From assembly GCA_039184335.1 (NCBI GenBank), contig JBCDBD010000013.1, forward strand, positions 1-64,000: a DNA stretch of 64,000 bases, given 5' to 3'. A program made the position numbers and the translations under genes. Within the stretch, counting starts at the first letter, position 1. Every line of letters begins with the position of its first letter. Source of the DNA: JBCDBD01 sp039184335 (GTDB lineage: Bacteria; Bacteroidota; Bacteroidia; Flavobacteriales; Flavobacteriaceae). This document shows, piece after piece, positions 51,944-61,472 of this stretch. The notes under the pieces are model-generated. The model was not told where the DNA came from and did not search any database. It worked only from the letters and a program-made list of their open reading frames with translations.

Positions 51944-52585
51944 TTAAAGCACTTGTTTAAAAAGCATTTTGATTTCATTAAGCATCATTGCGGTTGCCCC
52001 CCATACGATGTGGCCATTTAGTTTAAAAGCCGGCACCTCGATATTTTTGGCATAAGAAGTCGTTAGGTTTTGTTGTACCAAATTGGCATCATCAATAACA
52101 TCTGTAAAGTTGACCTCTATCAATTGCTCCACCTCGCTTTCTTGCAAAATAAACGGTTGGGGATTTTTGTAAATACCTAAAAATGGGGTCACCATAAAAT
52201 TACTTGGGGGGATATAAACTTCACTCAATTCTTTCATAACTTCAACTGACTGGCCCGGTACCCCTACCTCTTCAGAAGTTTCCCGCAAAGCAGTCTGAAA
52301 TAGGTCCTTGTCCGTTTTTTCCTTTTTTCCACCCGGAAAACCAACCTGATTCGAATGTACCCCCGGATACTTTTTTCTCAGAATAAACAACAAATTGACG
52401 TTGTATTCTTTATTTGGGTAAAACAAGGCCATTACCCCTGCTTTTTTGGGGTTATTTTTTTCAATTTCAATGGATCGTAATTCTTTTAATCGAATATGTG
52501 GTGTCATTTTATAGTGTGAATCAGCCCCAGGAAGAGGTAGATTTTTTACTTTTAGGGCTTTCTGATAGAAATCGTTGAAATCCAT
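51944..52585 (-). CDS. CoA pyrophosphatase (NUDIX)
   Basis: 213 residues. The NUDIX box is GFPGGKKEKTDKDLFQTALR followed by ETSEEVGV, and the preceding LFILRKKYPGVHSNQVGFPGG is the NuCoA signature. It splits CoA and oxidised CoA to 4'-phosphopantetheine and 3',5'-ADP. The ATG at 52585 shares two bases (AT) with the ATG of the divergent cyclophilin, so its promoter must lie inside that gene. Confidence 0.93.
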   Translation of the reverse strand: MDFNDFYQKALKVKNLPLPGADSHYKMTPHIRLKELRSIEIEKNNPKKAGVMALFYPNKEYNVNLLFILRKKYPGVHSNQVGFPGGKKEKTDKDLFQTALRETSEEVGVPGQSVEVMKELSEVYIPPSNFMVTPFLGIYKNPQPFILQESEVEQLIEVNFTDVIDDANLVQQNLTTSYAKNIEVPAFKLNGHIVWGATAMMLNEIKMLFKQVL

Positions 52586-53303
52586 GCACAAAAGATTTGC
52601 TCAAATCACAAGTATACTATTATTTTTTTTTGCAGCTTGTAAAGAAAATTCCAAAAAGCAAACTATTCAAGAAAAAACAAAAGACTCCTTAAAAATTGAA
52701 ACCTCCGCTAACCGGCCAATTGTCAAAAAGATGGAGGAAAAGAAAAAGGATACCTTTTTGTTGACTGAGGATAATGCCATCGCTTTTTTCTTCAATTATC
52801 AAAAGACCTTGAAAGAAAACAGGGTAAAACTGACTACTAGCATGGGCAGTTTTACCGTCCAATTATACGACAATGTGCCCTATCACAAAGCAAACTTCAT
52901 TTATCTTGCCAAAAAAGGTTATTTTGACAGCACGCAATTTCACAGGGTCGTGAAAAATTTTATTATACAAGGTGGCAATTCTGATGATAAGAAAACTCCA
53001 AAAAAGCGCAGAAAAATAGGTCGCTACTTGTTACCCCCAGATGCAAAAAAAGGACACAAACACCATAGAGGAACCATATCAATGCCAAGTAGTGAAAGAG
53101 ACAACCCTCATAAATTGGCTTCTCCCTATGAATTTTTTGTTGTTGTCACCAAACCTGGATCCTACCATTTAGATGGTAATTACACCCCATTCGGACAGGT
53201 CATCGAAGGGATGGATGTGGTGGATGCTATAAACAATGTTCCTGTAGGTGACGGTGATTGGCCTTGGCAAAATGTATATATCATCAAGGCCGAAGCACTT
53301 TAA
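52584..53303 (+). CDS. Cyclophilin-type peptidyl-prolyl isomerase, lipoprotein
   Basis: 239 residues from the ATG at 52584; a TTG nine bases upstream is possible. Signal peptide with lipobox LFFFAACKE, then a charged linker, then the isomerase domain: GSFTVQLYDNVPYHKANF, GYFDSTQFHRVVKNFIIQGG, DGNYTPFGQVIEGMDVVD. It helps fold envelope proteins. The domain has a lysine-rich insertion (SDDKKTPKKRRKIGRYLLPP) between the catalytic strand and the later histidine region. Confidence 0.93.
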   Translation: MHKRFAQITSILLFFFAACKENSKKQTIQEKTKDSLKIETSANRPIVKKMEEKKKDTFLLTEDNAIAFFFNYQKTLKENRVKLTTSMGSFTVQLYDNVPYHKANFIYLAKKGYFDSTQFHRVVKNFIIQGGNSDDKKTPKKRRKIGRYLLPPDAKKGHKHHRGTISMPSSERDNPHKLASPYEFFVVVTKPGSYHLDGNYTPFGQVIEGMDVVDAINNVPVGDGDWPWQNVYIIKAEAL

Positions 53304-53908
53304 GGTGATCGGTAAATATTAGGAAGGGAAATACTGTATCTAACAGCCAAGATGCGAATAGAGATGACCACCAAAATTCCCCCTACATACGAATAGGTCT
53401 CTGGCATGGGCAATTGCACGATCAAAAAGTAAAAAACACCTCCCAAGATACATGCTGTGGCATAAATTTCCTTTCTGAATATTACCGGAATCTCATTACA
53501 CAAAATATCACGGAGTACCCCCCCAAAACTAGCCGTTATGGTACCCAGTGCAATACATATGATGGGCAAAAGCCCTGCATGGAGCCCCTTTTCAATACCA
53601 ACCATGGTATAAAGGCCAATGCCAATGGTATCAAACAGAAACAAAGATTTTCTCAAATACTTTAAACGGCCTGCAAATGCAATCGCCAACACTACTGTTG
53701 ACAGAATTGTAATTACATAGGTCAGATCTCGCATCCATACTACCGGAGTATTACCGATAAGCAAATCCCTAAGTGAACCTCCCCCTATTGCCGTTACGAA
53801 TGCAATGATGACCACGCCGAACAAATCAAGTCTTTTTTCCATGGCCACCAAAACGCCTGATATTGCAAAAGCAACAGTGCCCAAAATATCGATCAACACA
53901 TAGAACAT
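53300..53908 (-). CDS. TRIC-family (YicG/UPF0126) membrane protein
   Basis: 202 residues, seven hydrophobic helices in two repeats: AISGVLVAMEKRLDLFGV and the glycine motif AIGGGSLRDLLIG in the first, ASFGGVLRDILCNEIPVI in the second. The family forms trimeric cation channels; some bacterial members conduct potassium. It follows the RDD gene by three bases and overlaps the cyclophilin stop by four (TTAA). Confidence 0.92.
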   Translation of the reverse strand: MFYVLIDILGTVAFAISGVLVAMEKRLDLFGVVIIAFVTAIGGGSLRDLLIGNTPVVWMRDLTYVITILSTVVLAIAFAGRLKYLRKSLFLFDTIGIGLYTMVGIEKGLHAGLLPIICIALGTITASFGGVLRDILCNEIPVIFRKEIYATACILGGVFYFLIVQLPMPETYSYVGGILVVISIRILAVRYSISLPNIYRSP

Positions 53909-53911
53909 TTT

Positions 53912-54637
53912 TTAAAGACTTTGGGTGAAATGGTTATAATCTTTCAAGACCTTGTCAAGATAGGGTATGTCATAGAGTTCTGAATTCGTATTCAAAATAC
54001 CCTCCACCTTGTTTCGTAAAAGGGTAAGGGTTTTAAAATCATTGCTTTTTTGGGCGATATAAAAAGTGTCTTTGATCAATCGTACATCTTTGTCGGTCAA
54101 TAAAGTGACATTGGTAAAGTGCGGCTCATATTTCTCTGCTACTTCTTCAAGAATTGTGTGGGAGATATTGATTTTGTGCTTTGTGCTGATAACCACGGTA
54201 CCAGCGGCAGCATCACCCAATCGTTGTCTTTTTTCTGAAAAAAGTGTGGTCAAGATCCCTATGGAACCAAAAAATAGCCAAACATCTACCAATCGCAACA
54301 GCCAACGAACCAAATAGTTGCTCCAATGTACAGGTGTACCATCAAACCGGACCACTCGCATTTTCAATAACATTTTGCCTACTGTTCTTCCATTGAAAAT
54401 ACTGTGCATCAGAAGGCTATAGAACATAGCTGGCAAAAAGATAAATGCCACCAGCCCCCGTTGGGTCCAACCATCTTCATACACATATCCAATGGCATTA
54501 CCAATAGCATTGACCAGTACTGTGTACAGGTATAAAATAAAACTATCGATTAAAAAAGCCACGATACGTTCTCCAATACTGACAATTTTATAATCTAGAT
54601 TGACATTTTGCGTTGTATTGATTTGAAGGTTGCCCAT
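53912..54637 (-). CDS. RDD family membrane protein
   Basis: 241 residues. The RDD core is in the N-terminal half (ERIVAFLIDSFILYLYTVLV, then the RTVGKMLLKMRVVRFDG block) with three transmembrane helices; the C-terminal half is soluble and helical. RDD proteins have no general known role. The gene is divergent from the SpoIIM gene with 36 bases between, and it heads a pair with the TRIC gene. Confidence 0.88.
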   Translation of the reverse strand: MGNLQINTTQNVNLDYKIVSIGERIVAFLIDSFILYLYTVLVNAIGNAIGYVYEDGWTQRGLVAFIFLPAMFYSLLMHSIFNGRTVGKMLLKMRVVRFDGTPVHWSNYLVRWLLRLVDVWLFFGSIGILTTLFSEKRQRLGDAAAGTVVISTKHKINISHTILEEVAEKYEPHFTNVTLLTDKDVRLIKDTFYIAQKSNDFKTLTLLRNKVEGILNTNSELYDIPYLDKVLKDYNHFTQSL

Positions 54638-54673
54638 TAAGCACTATTTTTAACTATTAGGTACCAGATTTTT

Positions 54674-55648
54674 ATGCGTGAAGCCGCTTTTGTCAAGCAA
54701 AATAAGGAAAAATGGATAGCTTTTGAAAAGGCAATCCACCTTGGCTTCAGAACCAATCCTGATGAACTGGCAGATGGCTATATTCAATTGACCAACGACT
54801 TGGCCTATGCACAAACGTATTACGCTGAAAGCAAGACTCTATTGTATTTGAACGCATTGGCCTCCCAAGCCCATCAGAGAATCTATAAAAACAAAAAAGA
54901 GAACAGCAATCGCATTCTGGATTTCTGGGGGTATGAGTTTCCTCTTTTTTTTAAGCAATACCAGAACACCTTGGGTATTGCATTTTTGATTTTTTTAATG
55001 GCCACGGCCATAGGCACAATATCAGCACTTAACGATATCACATTCGTACGGCTGATCTTGGGAGACGCCTACGTGAATGAAACCCTTAACAATATTGCCA
55101 AGGGTGACCCCACGGCCATCTATAAAAGCGGCAGCGAAATTGGTACATTCTTAGGAATAACCATCAATAACATCAGGGTTGCCTTTTTGGCCTTTGCCTT
55201 TGGAGTGATTACCAGTATCGGTACAGCTTATATCTTGTTTAGCAATGGGGTCATGTTGGGTGCTTTCATAACCTTTTTCTATACGAAGGGAGTGTTTTTT
55301 GAGGCAAACAAGCAGATTTGGTTGCATGGCACCTTAGAGATATCTGTAATTATCATTGCAGGATGTGCAGGGTTGATCATGGGCAATAGCATCTTATTTC
55401 CCAAAACCTATTCGAGAAGGGTCGCTTTTATGAAGGGAGCCAAAGATGGATTGAAAGTAGTGGTAAGCACCATTCCGTTTTTCATTGTAGCCGGATTTAT
55501 TGAAGGTTTTATTACCCGATATTCCAATATGCCCACTTGGTTGGCATTTACCATCATCATATTTTCTTTGGTACTGATTATTTTTTACTACTTGGTATAT
55601 CCGAATATTCTAAATCGATTGCATGCAGAAAAATTACATAGAGCTTAG
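54674..55648 (+). CDS. SpoIIM (DUF95) family membrane protein
   Basis: 324 residues, about five transmembrane helices after a soluble start. The blocks TNDLAYAQTYY, NNIRVAFLAFAFGVITSIGT and HGTLEISVIIIAGCAGL identify the SpoIIM family, named after a Bacillus sporulation protein but widespread in non-sporulating bacteria. First gene of the plus-strand cluster to the DUF58 gene; it overlaps the next gene by 26 bases. Confidence 0.9.
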   Translation: MREAAFVKQNKEKWIAFEKAIHLGFRTNPDELADGYIQLTNDLAYAQTYYAESKTLLYLNALASQAHQRIYKNKKENSNRILDFWGYEFPLFFKQYQNTLGIAFLIFLMATAIGTISALNDITFVRLILGDAYVNETLNNIAKGDPTAIYKSGSEIGTFLGITINNIRVAFLAFAFGVITSIGTAYILFSNGVMLGAFITFFYTKGVFFEANKQIWLHGTLEISVIIIAGCAGLIMGNSILFPKTYSRRVAFMKGAKDGLKVVVSTIPFFIVAGFIEGFITRYSNMPTWLAFTIIIFSLVLIIFYYLVYPNILNRLHAEKLHRA

Positions 55649-56567
55649 AATCAATCGGGACTTTGGTGACATCATCACCGCCTATTTCGATTTTTTTAAG
55701 CAAAATATCAAAAAGTTCACCAATACCTTTCTAAGCTACAATGGTATTTTTTTGATCGGATTACTAATCACAAGCTATTTGCTTGTATCAGGATTCATTG
55801 GATTGATTGCCCACGAAAGCAGTTATGGGTATGCTTCTGGAACACCAGCAGCACTTGATGAAAAATACACCATCTATTTAGTGGTCGGGGGAATCTTATT
55901 TTTTTTCATTTTCATCATGGTAGCCTTACTCAACTATAGTTTGGCAAGCAGCTACATGATACGGTATGAAGCTACTAAAAGTAGTGATTTTGATAAAAAA
56001 GAAGTTTGGGCATACACCAAACAACGTTTTGGCAGTATTCTGCTCTTCGTCTTATTGCTGATTCCCATTTATTTGGTCTTTATTGTGGTTTCCATAATTT
56101 TTGCCATCATTCCGTTGATTGGCATTTTTGCCCAGTATATCATCCAGTTTTTCATTACGGCATGGCTAGGGGTATCCTTTTTTTGCATGTTGCAAGAAAA
56201 TCGCGGTGTTACAGATGCCTTGGGGGAGGGATGGAATTTGGTAAGTAAAAATTTTTGGAAATCAGTAGGGGTCAATTTTGTAATGGGCCTGCTCCTGGGC
56301 GTCTTATTGATGCTCGCATTGATCATACCAGGAGTTATCATCGGGGTCTATACGTTTCATGTGGTTGAAAACAATGTTGATTATGCATCGTCTATTGTAG
56401 CCATTGTTGTATATACGCTGGGTACTTGTCTATTCTTGATCATAGGGGTCTATGGGCAATGCCTTAGTCAATTTGTGAATGGTTTTCTCTATTATACCCT
56501 ACACGAAAAAACCTATAACTTGAATACACGAAGTAAAATCGAACAAATCGGAAAAACGACAGAGTGA
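55623..56567 (+). CDS. Polytopic membrane protein of the MoxR cluster
   Basis: 314 residues with about six transmembrane helices and a soluble N terminus (IELRINRDFGDIITAYFDFF). The glycine-rich GVNFVMGLLLGVLLMLALIIPGVIIGVY segment, in two parts, resembles the membrane domain of glycerophosphodiester phosphodiesterase-like families, but no catalytic part is present. It overlaps the genes on both sides. Function unknown. Confidence 0.8.
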   Translation: MQKNYIELRINRDFGDIITAYFDFFKQNIKKFTNTFLSYNGIFLIGLLITSYLLVSGFIGLIAHESSYGYASGTPAALDEKYTIYLVVGGILFFFIFIMVALLNYSLASSYMIRYEATKSSDFDKKEVWAYTKQRFGSILLFVLLLIPIYLVFIVVSIIFAIIPLIGIFAQYIIQFFITAWLGVSFFCMLQENRGVTDALGEGWNLVSKNFWKSVGVNFVMGLLLGVLLMLALIIPGVIIGVYTFHVVENNVDYASSIVAIVVYTLGTCLFLIIGVYGQCLSQFVNGFLYYTLHEKTYNLNTRSKIEQIGKTTE

Positions 56568-57289
56568 AACCATTACTTTTTGTCATATCTTTTTTCATTG
56601 TACAATGTTTTGCGTTTACACAATCGCAACAAGATTCCATTGTCGTAACCGAAGACTCCAACTCGGTTATCACAGCACGCAAGATTACCGATGACCTTGA
56701 CCAAATATATAGTGGTGATTCCTTTAATTATGATATCAAGACCGGGGAATCGCAAAATCTATTGGCACGATTTCTTACTTGGTTGGGCAATGGTCTTAAT
56801 GAAGTGTTAGGAATCAATATTTCACCTGAGACCTTTCTCATATTGAGCTATATAATCTACGGTCTTATGGGGCTCTTGATCATTTATCTTTTGATCCGCA
56901 TCTTGATCAATGAAAAGTTCAATGCACTTTTCACCAAAAAAGCGAGAACGATCAATGATATTGATCTTACCGAACAGCATATTGACCATGTCAATCTAGA
57001 AGGCCTGCTTATGAAAGCTTTAAATGAAAAAGCATACCGCACCGCAATTAGATACCATTTTTTGATGGTGCTACAAAAACTGTCTTTGAATGAATATATC
57101 GATTGGCATTTTGAAAAAACCAACACCGAATATGAAAGTGAAATTGAAGGGGGGCGTCTAAAGAAAGCCTTTAACGAGGCAGCATATCTTTATGATTACA
57201 TATGGTATGGCAAACGCCCCATAGATGAGATCAAATACAATGCTGCACTTCAGAAATTCACTGACCTCAACACCTTAATAACCTTATAA
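56564..57289 (+). CDS. DUF4129 domain membrane protein
   Basis: 241 residues from a GTG that overlaps the previous stop (GTGA). A signal sequence (LLFVISFFIVQCFAF) and one central transmembrane helix (near 90-115, YIIYGLMGLLIIYLLIRIL) flank a periplasmic loop. The C-terminal domain AYRTAIRYHFLMVLQKLS and KTNTEYESEI is DUF4129. It recurs with MoxR and DUF58 in several phyla. Confidence 0.88.
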   Translation: MKPLLFVISFFIVQCFAFTQSQQDSIVVTEDSNSVITARKITDDLDQIYSGDSFNYDIKTGESQNLLARFLTWLGNGLNEVLGINISPETFLILSYIIYGLMGLLIIYLLIRILINEKFNALFTKKARTINDIDLTEQHIDHVNLEGLLMKALNEKAYRTAIRYHFLMVLQKLSLNEYIDWHFEKTNTEYESEIEGGRLKKAFNEAAYLYDYIWYGKRPIDEIKYNAALQKFTDLNTLITL

Positions 57290-57293
57290 GCCT

Positions 57294-58502
57294 TTGGACA
57301 AGCGATCTAAAATTATACTGATAGTTTTTACCATAGTTCTGGCATCGATTATCATAACCGAGATTGTACGTCCAAAACCTATGGATTGGCGACCATCATA
57401 TACAGCAACAGCTAAGGTGCCTTTCGGATGCTATGTACTTTACAATGAACTTTCCACCATTTTTAAGGGCAATTCAATAACTATGGTAGAAGAAAATGTA
57501 TATGATGCCTTGATCAAAAGGGACACCACAAATAATGACAACTACATCTTTATCAACGATTACGTTGATTTTGACCGGCAAGAAACACACCAACTATTAG
57601 ATCATGTCATACGTGGCAATACAGTATTCATTGCGTCAAATTATTTTAGTGGTTTTCTTGCCGATACCCTCAATATAAAAAGCGATACCGAATACACAAT
57701 TCAAGAAGATACTGTTTCACTGGAGATGACCCACAATTGGTTCAAATCAAAACAGTTTTCATATACACGGGGAATGAACAAAGGGTATTTTTCAAGTGTT
57801 GACACATTAAACACGACAATTCTTGGTCATATCACATTTACCGCAAAAGACTTGATTGAAAATAGGCAGCCCCGAACCATCATTCGTCCCAATCTGATCA
57901 AGACCAGATTCGGTAATGGCGAGTTTATTTTGAGCACGACACCGCAAGCATATACCAATCTTTATTTGCTAAAAGGTAATGAAGATTATGTGGTGAATAC
58001 ATTTTCATATTTGAAAGACGTTCCTATTTTTTGGGACAACTACAAGAAATCAGGCCGTATTGTCATCAATTCACCAATGCGTTTTGTGTTGAACCAAGCT
58101 CCCTTAAAATGGGGCTATTATTTGACCATGGCCACTGTCTTATTGTTTGTCATGTTTCGGGCCAAACGGGAACAACGTATCATTCCGGTTATCGAACCAC
58201 TACAAAATTCATCAGTTGATTTTTCAAGAACCGTAGGAGCGTTGTACTATCAAAATGGGGATCATACCAATCTAATTTTCAAAAAAATAAATTACTTTCT
58301 GGAGTATCTGCGTAACCAATACCAGGTCGACACATCACAAGCAAGCGACCAATTGGCCCATAATCTATCGGCAAAATCAGGCAAAAACGTCGAAGAGACC
58401 ACTGCCTTGATTGACTATATACACCACCTAAAGAACAAAAAAAATCACACAGAAGAAGAAAGCATAGTGCTAAACCAAAAAATTACTGCATTTAAGCATT
58501 GA
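57294..58502 (+). CDS. DUF4350 domain protein
   Basis: 402 residues from a TTG. N-terminal transmembrane helix, the family block TAKVPFGCYVLYNELS, a large soluble domain with a GATase-like fold, and a second transmembrane helix near 283-305. It is a standing member of the MoxR-DUF58 neighbourhood and has no known activity. The MoxR gene follows by ten bases. Confidence 0.85.
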   Translation: MDKRSKIILIVFTIVLASIIITEIVRPKPMDWRPSYTATAKVPFGCYVLYNELSTIFKGNSITMVEENVYDALIKRDTTNNDNYIFINDYVDFDRQETHQLLDHVIRGNTVFIASNYFSGFLADTLNIKSDTEYTIQEDTVSLEMTHNWFKSKQFSYTRGMNKGYFSSVDTLNTTILGHITFTAKDLIENRQPRTIIRPNLIKTRFGNGEFILSTTPQAYTNLYLLKGNEDYVVNTFSYLKDVPIFWDNYKKSGRIVINSPMRFVLNQAPLKWGYYLTMATVLLFVMFRAKREQRIIPVIEPLQNSSVDFSRTVGALYYQNGDHTNLIFKKINYFLEYLRNQYQVDTSQASDQLAHNLSAKSGKNVEETTALIDYIHHLKNKKNHTEEESIVLNQKITAFKH

Positions 58503-58512
58503 AATTTAATAT

Positions 58513-59511
58513 ATGGAAGAAAAACAACCTGAAAAAAAACCATTGGAATTCAACTCTCGATTAGACCTATCAGAATTGCAAGAGGCCGTAGCGCGGATAA
58601 AAGCGGAATTGGGCAAGATAATCATTGGGCAAGATGCCATGATTGAATTACTGGTCATTTCCATTTTGGCAGATGGGCACTCCCTCATCGAGGGGGTTCC
58701 TGGGGTGGCCAAGACGGTAACGGCAAAATCATTGGCAAAAACCATGAACGTTGAATTCAGTCGAATACAGTTTACCACCGATCTCATGCCCAGCGATATT
58801 TTGGGAACTTCCATTTTCAATGTAAAGACTTCAACGTTCGAATTTAAGAAAGGGCCACTTTTCTCCAATATTATCTTGATCGATGAAATCAACCGGGCTC
58901 CGGCAAAGACCCAAGCAGCATTGTTTGAGGCAATGGCAGAAAGACAGATTACCATTGACAGTAAGGAATATGCAATGACCCCTCCTTTTTTGGTCTTTGC
59001 CACACAGAATCCGATTGAACAAGAAGGTACTTATCGATTGCCAGAGGCCCAATTGGATCGGTTTCTTTTTAAAATAAGTGTTGACTACCCTACCCTAGAT
59101 GAAGAGATACGTATTCTAGAAACAAAACATGAACATAAAAATGATGCTGTTGAGCACAATGTCACCGCCATTTTAACATCGGAGCAAATAGCAGCTTACC
59201 AAAAAACAATACAAGGGGTCATTGTCGAAAGCAATTTGCTCAAATACATTGCCAGTATTATAAACAATACAAGAAAAAATGCCAATCTCTACCTTGGTGC
59301 ATCGCCTAGGGCCTCAATTGCGATAATGAACGCCTCAAAAGCCATGGCTGCCACCAATGGTCGTGATTTCATCACCCCTGATGATATCAAGAGAGTGGTA
59401 TACCCCATTTTATGCCATCGCATAATTTTGACACCTGAACGTGAAATGGAAGGTATTACCCCTGAAAAAGTCATACAACAGATTTTAGAACGTATCGAAA
59501 TACCCAGATAA
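58513..59511 (+). CDS. MoxR-family AAA+ ATPase
   Basis: 332 residues. Walker A is EGVPGVAKTVTAK, Walker B is LIDEINRAPAKTQAAL, sensor 1 is FATQNPIEQEG, and the lid has LGASPRASIAIM. MoxR proteins act as chaperones for enzymes or complexes, generally with a VWA or DUF58 partner, as is the case here. It follows DUF4350 by ten bases and precedes DUF58 by 12. Confidence 0.95.
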   Translation: MEEKQPEKKPLEFNSRLDLSELQEAVARIKAELGKIIIGQDAMIELLVISILADGHSLIEGVPGVAKTVTAKSLAKTMNVEFSRIQFTTDLMPSDILGTSIFNVKTSTFEFKKGPLFSNIILIDEINRAPAKTQAALFEAMAERQITIDSKEYAMTPPFLVFATQNPIEQEGTYRLPEAQLDRFLFKISVDYPTLDEEIRILETKHEHKNDAVEHNVTAILTSEQIAAYQKTIQGVIVESNLLKYIASIINNTRKNANLYLGASPRASIAIMNASKAMAATNGRDFITPDDIKRVVYPILCHRIILTPEREMEGITPEKVIQQILERIEIPR

Positions 59512-59523
59512 GCCAACCTCTCT

Positions 59524-60858
59524 TTGAAACAACTCGTCAAAAATACTTACCTTCAAAAGCGGTTTTTCATCGCAATGACAACGATCATCCTTGGCTTTCT
59601 GGTTGCCTACATTTTTCCAGATCTATATGGGGCTTTCAAGATTCTTTTTTTTCTGTTCATCATCTCCATTAGTATCGATTTCATATTGTTGTTTGCTTCA
59701 AAGGGATATGTCAATGCACAACGGTTATTGCCTGACAAATTTTCTAACGGTGATGAAAACAAGGTCCAAATAAAGGTATCAAATACATATCTCTTTACGG
59801 TTGATATTAAAATTATCGATGAGCTTCCGTTCCAGTTCCAAAAAAGGGATTTTGTATTGTTGAGTCCGCTTCAGAAAGGAGAGACGAAATCGTTTACCTA
59901 TAGCTTGAAACCTACTGAAAGAGGGCGCTATTCATTCGGCAACCTCAATGTTTTTGTAACCTCGCCCATTGGCTGCATATCAAGAAAAAATACCTTTGAT
60001 GCCTTCGCTGAAGTACCTGTTTATCCATCTTTTTTACAGCTACGAAAATACAATCTCGTTGCTTTTACCAATCGTCTTTTTCAGTACGGACTGAAAAAAA
60101 TCAGACGGATTGGCCATACTATGGAGTTCGAACAAATTAAGGAATATGTAGAAGGTGACGATATTCGTAATATCAATTGGAAGGCCACTGCCAAAAAAAA
60201 CCAATTGATGGTCAACCAATACCAAGACGAAAAATCACAGCCTATTTATTCTATTATAGATAAGGGGCGCGTAATGAAAATGCCCTTTGAAGAACTTAGC
60301 CTTTTAGACTATGCCATCAATGCTACCTTGGTGGTTAGCAGTATTGCCTTAAAAAAACACGATAAGGCGGGAATGTTGGCCTTTAGCAATACCATTGAAA
60401 ATAGGGTCGTCGCCGAACGCCGAAGTTCACAGATGAACCTCATTCTAGAGACCCTCTATGGTCTACGTACCAACTTTGTCGAAAGTGATTTTGGCCGACT
60501 GTATGTCAATATCAAAAGAAACATTAACCACCGTAGCCTACTGCTGTTATACACCAACTTTGAAACCCTTGATGCACTTCATCGGCAACTGGCATACCTG
60601 CAAGCACTTGCCAGGCAACACTTATTGGTTGTCATATTCTTTGAAAATACAGAGCTCACCGATTTTGCAGAGAAAAAAGCAGTGAACTTGCGTGAAATTT
60701 ATGAACAAACGATTGCGGAAAAGTTCATTTATGAAAAAAAATTGATTGTCAATGAATTGAAAAAGCATGGTATTCAAACCATACTGACCAGACCTCAGGA
60801 CTTGACCATCAATACCATCAACAAATACCTAGAAATCAAGGCGCGCGGACTACTCTAA
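59524..60858 (+). CDS. DUF58 domain protein (VWA-like)
   Basis: 444 residues from a TTG. Two N-terminal transmembrane helices, then a beta-sandwich segment and the DUF58 core with the hallmark EGDDIRNINWKATAKKN, followed by a VWA-like domain with a MIDAS-like site. It is the usual partner of MoxR. It overlaps the YfiM-like gene by nine bases at the stops. Confidence 0.92.
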   Translation: MKQLVKNTYLQKRFFIAMTTIILGFLVAYIFPDLYGAFKILFFLFIISISIDFILLFASKGYVNAQRLLPDKFSNGDENKVQIKVSNTYLFTVDIKIIDELPFQFQKRDFVLLSPLQKGETKSFTYSLKPTERGRYSFGNLNVFVTSPIGCISRKNTFDAFAEVPVYPSFLQLRKYNLVAFTNRLFQYGLKKIRRIGHTMEFEQIKEYVEGDDIRNINWKATAKKNQLMVNQYQDEKSQPIYSIIDKGRVMKMPFEELSLLDYAINATLVVSSIALKKHDKAGMLAFSNTIENRVVAERRSSQMNLILETLYGLRTNFVESDFGRLYVNIKRNINHRSLLLLYTNFETLDALHRQLAYLQALARQHLLVVIFFENTELTDFAEKKAVNLREIYEQTIAEKFIYEKKLIVNELKKHGIQTILTRPQDLTINTINKYLEIKARGLL

Positions 60859-61335
60859 AATTGGTTGTTTTAGACTATTGGGAAGTGACAACCGGTTCAA
60901 GTCTAACGGTATCTTATTGATATGATTCCTCTTATGCGTAGAACTTGGGGTAAACTTATTGAATATTTGTACGCTATGTTCCGTCAAATTTATATTCTTC
61001 CGCCTTTTTTCCCTTTTTCTGTCGGTAAACACATCAATGGTAAATCCGACGGTGAAACCACCCAAAACCGTAGCCAATAGGTCATCATTATCCCATCCGC
61101 CCTCTTGCTGACCAGCGTCCACTGCCTCTTTGGCCAAGCCAATGGCAAGACTGCCCCCTACTGCACCTGCAAAAGTCCAATACCGATTTCCGTCAGAAAT
61201 TTGTTTGGCAATGCCGGCACCCGCCAATCCATATAGATTACCGCCAATGAAATGAAGCGTTTTATCGCGTTCGACCTGGCCATACCCATGTAGTATGACC
61301 GCAAAGAACATTAATGTGGGGATCAGTCCTTTCAT
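60850..61335 (-). CDS. YfiM-like membrane or periplasmic protein
   Basis: 161 residues from the ATG at 61335. A signal-like start (KGLIPTLMFFAVILHGYGQ), then DKTLHFIGGNLYGLAGAGIA and the GGWDNDDLLATVLGGFTVGF block, which resemble YfiM lipoproteins. The C-terminal 50 residues are basic and have no hydrophobic helix. Function unknown. Confidence 0.75.
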   Translation of the reverse strand: MKGLIPTLMFFAVILHGYGQVERDKTLHFIGGNLYGLAGAGIAKQISDGNRYWTFAGAVGGSLAIGLAKEAVDAGQQEGGWDNDDLLATVLGGFTVGFTIDVFTDRKREKRRKNINLTEHSVQIFNKFTPSSTHKRNHINKIPLDLNRLSLPNSLKQPILE

Positions 61336-61472
61336 GTGGATGGCAAATGTATAAAAAGATTTAAAAAAGTATTTTGTTTGGATTACATATTTTAAGTAAT
61401 TCAAAATCAATCACTTTACAAACGATCATTACCTTAGCGACCCAATACAATGTTCAAATCATCATAAAAGTT

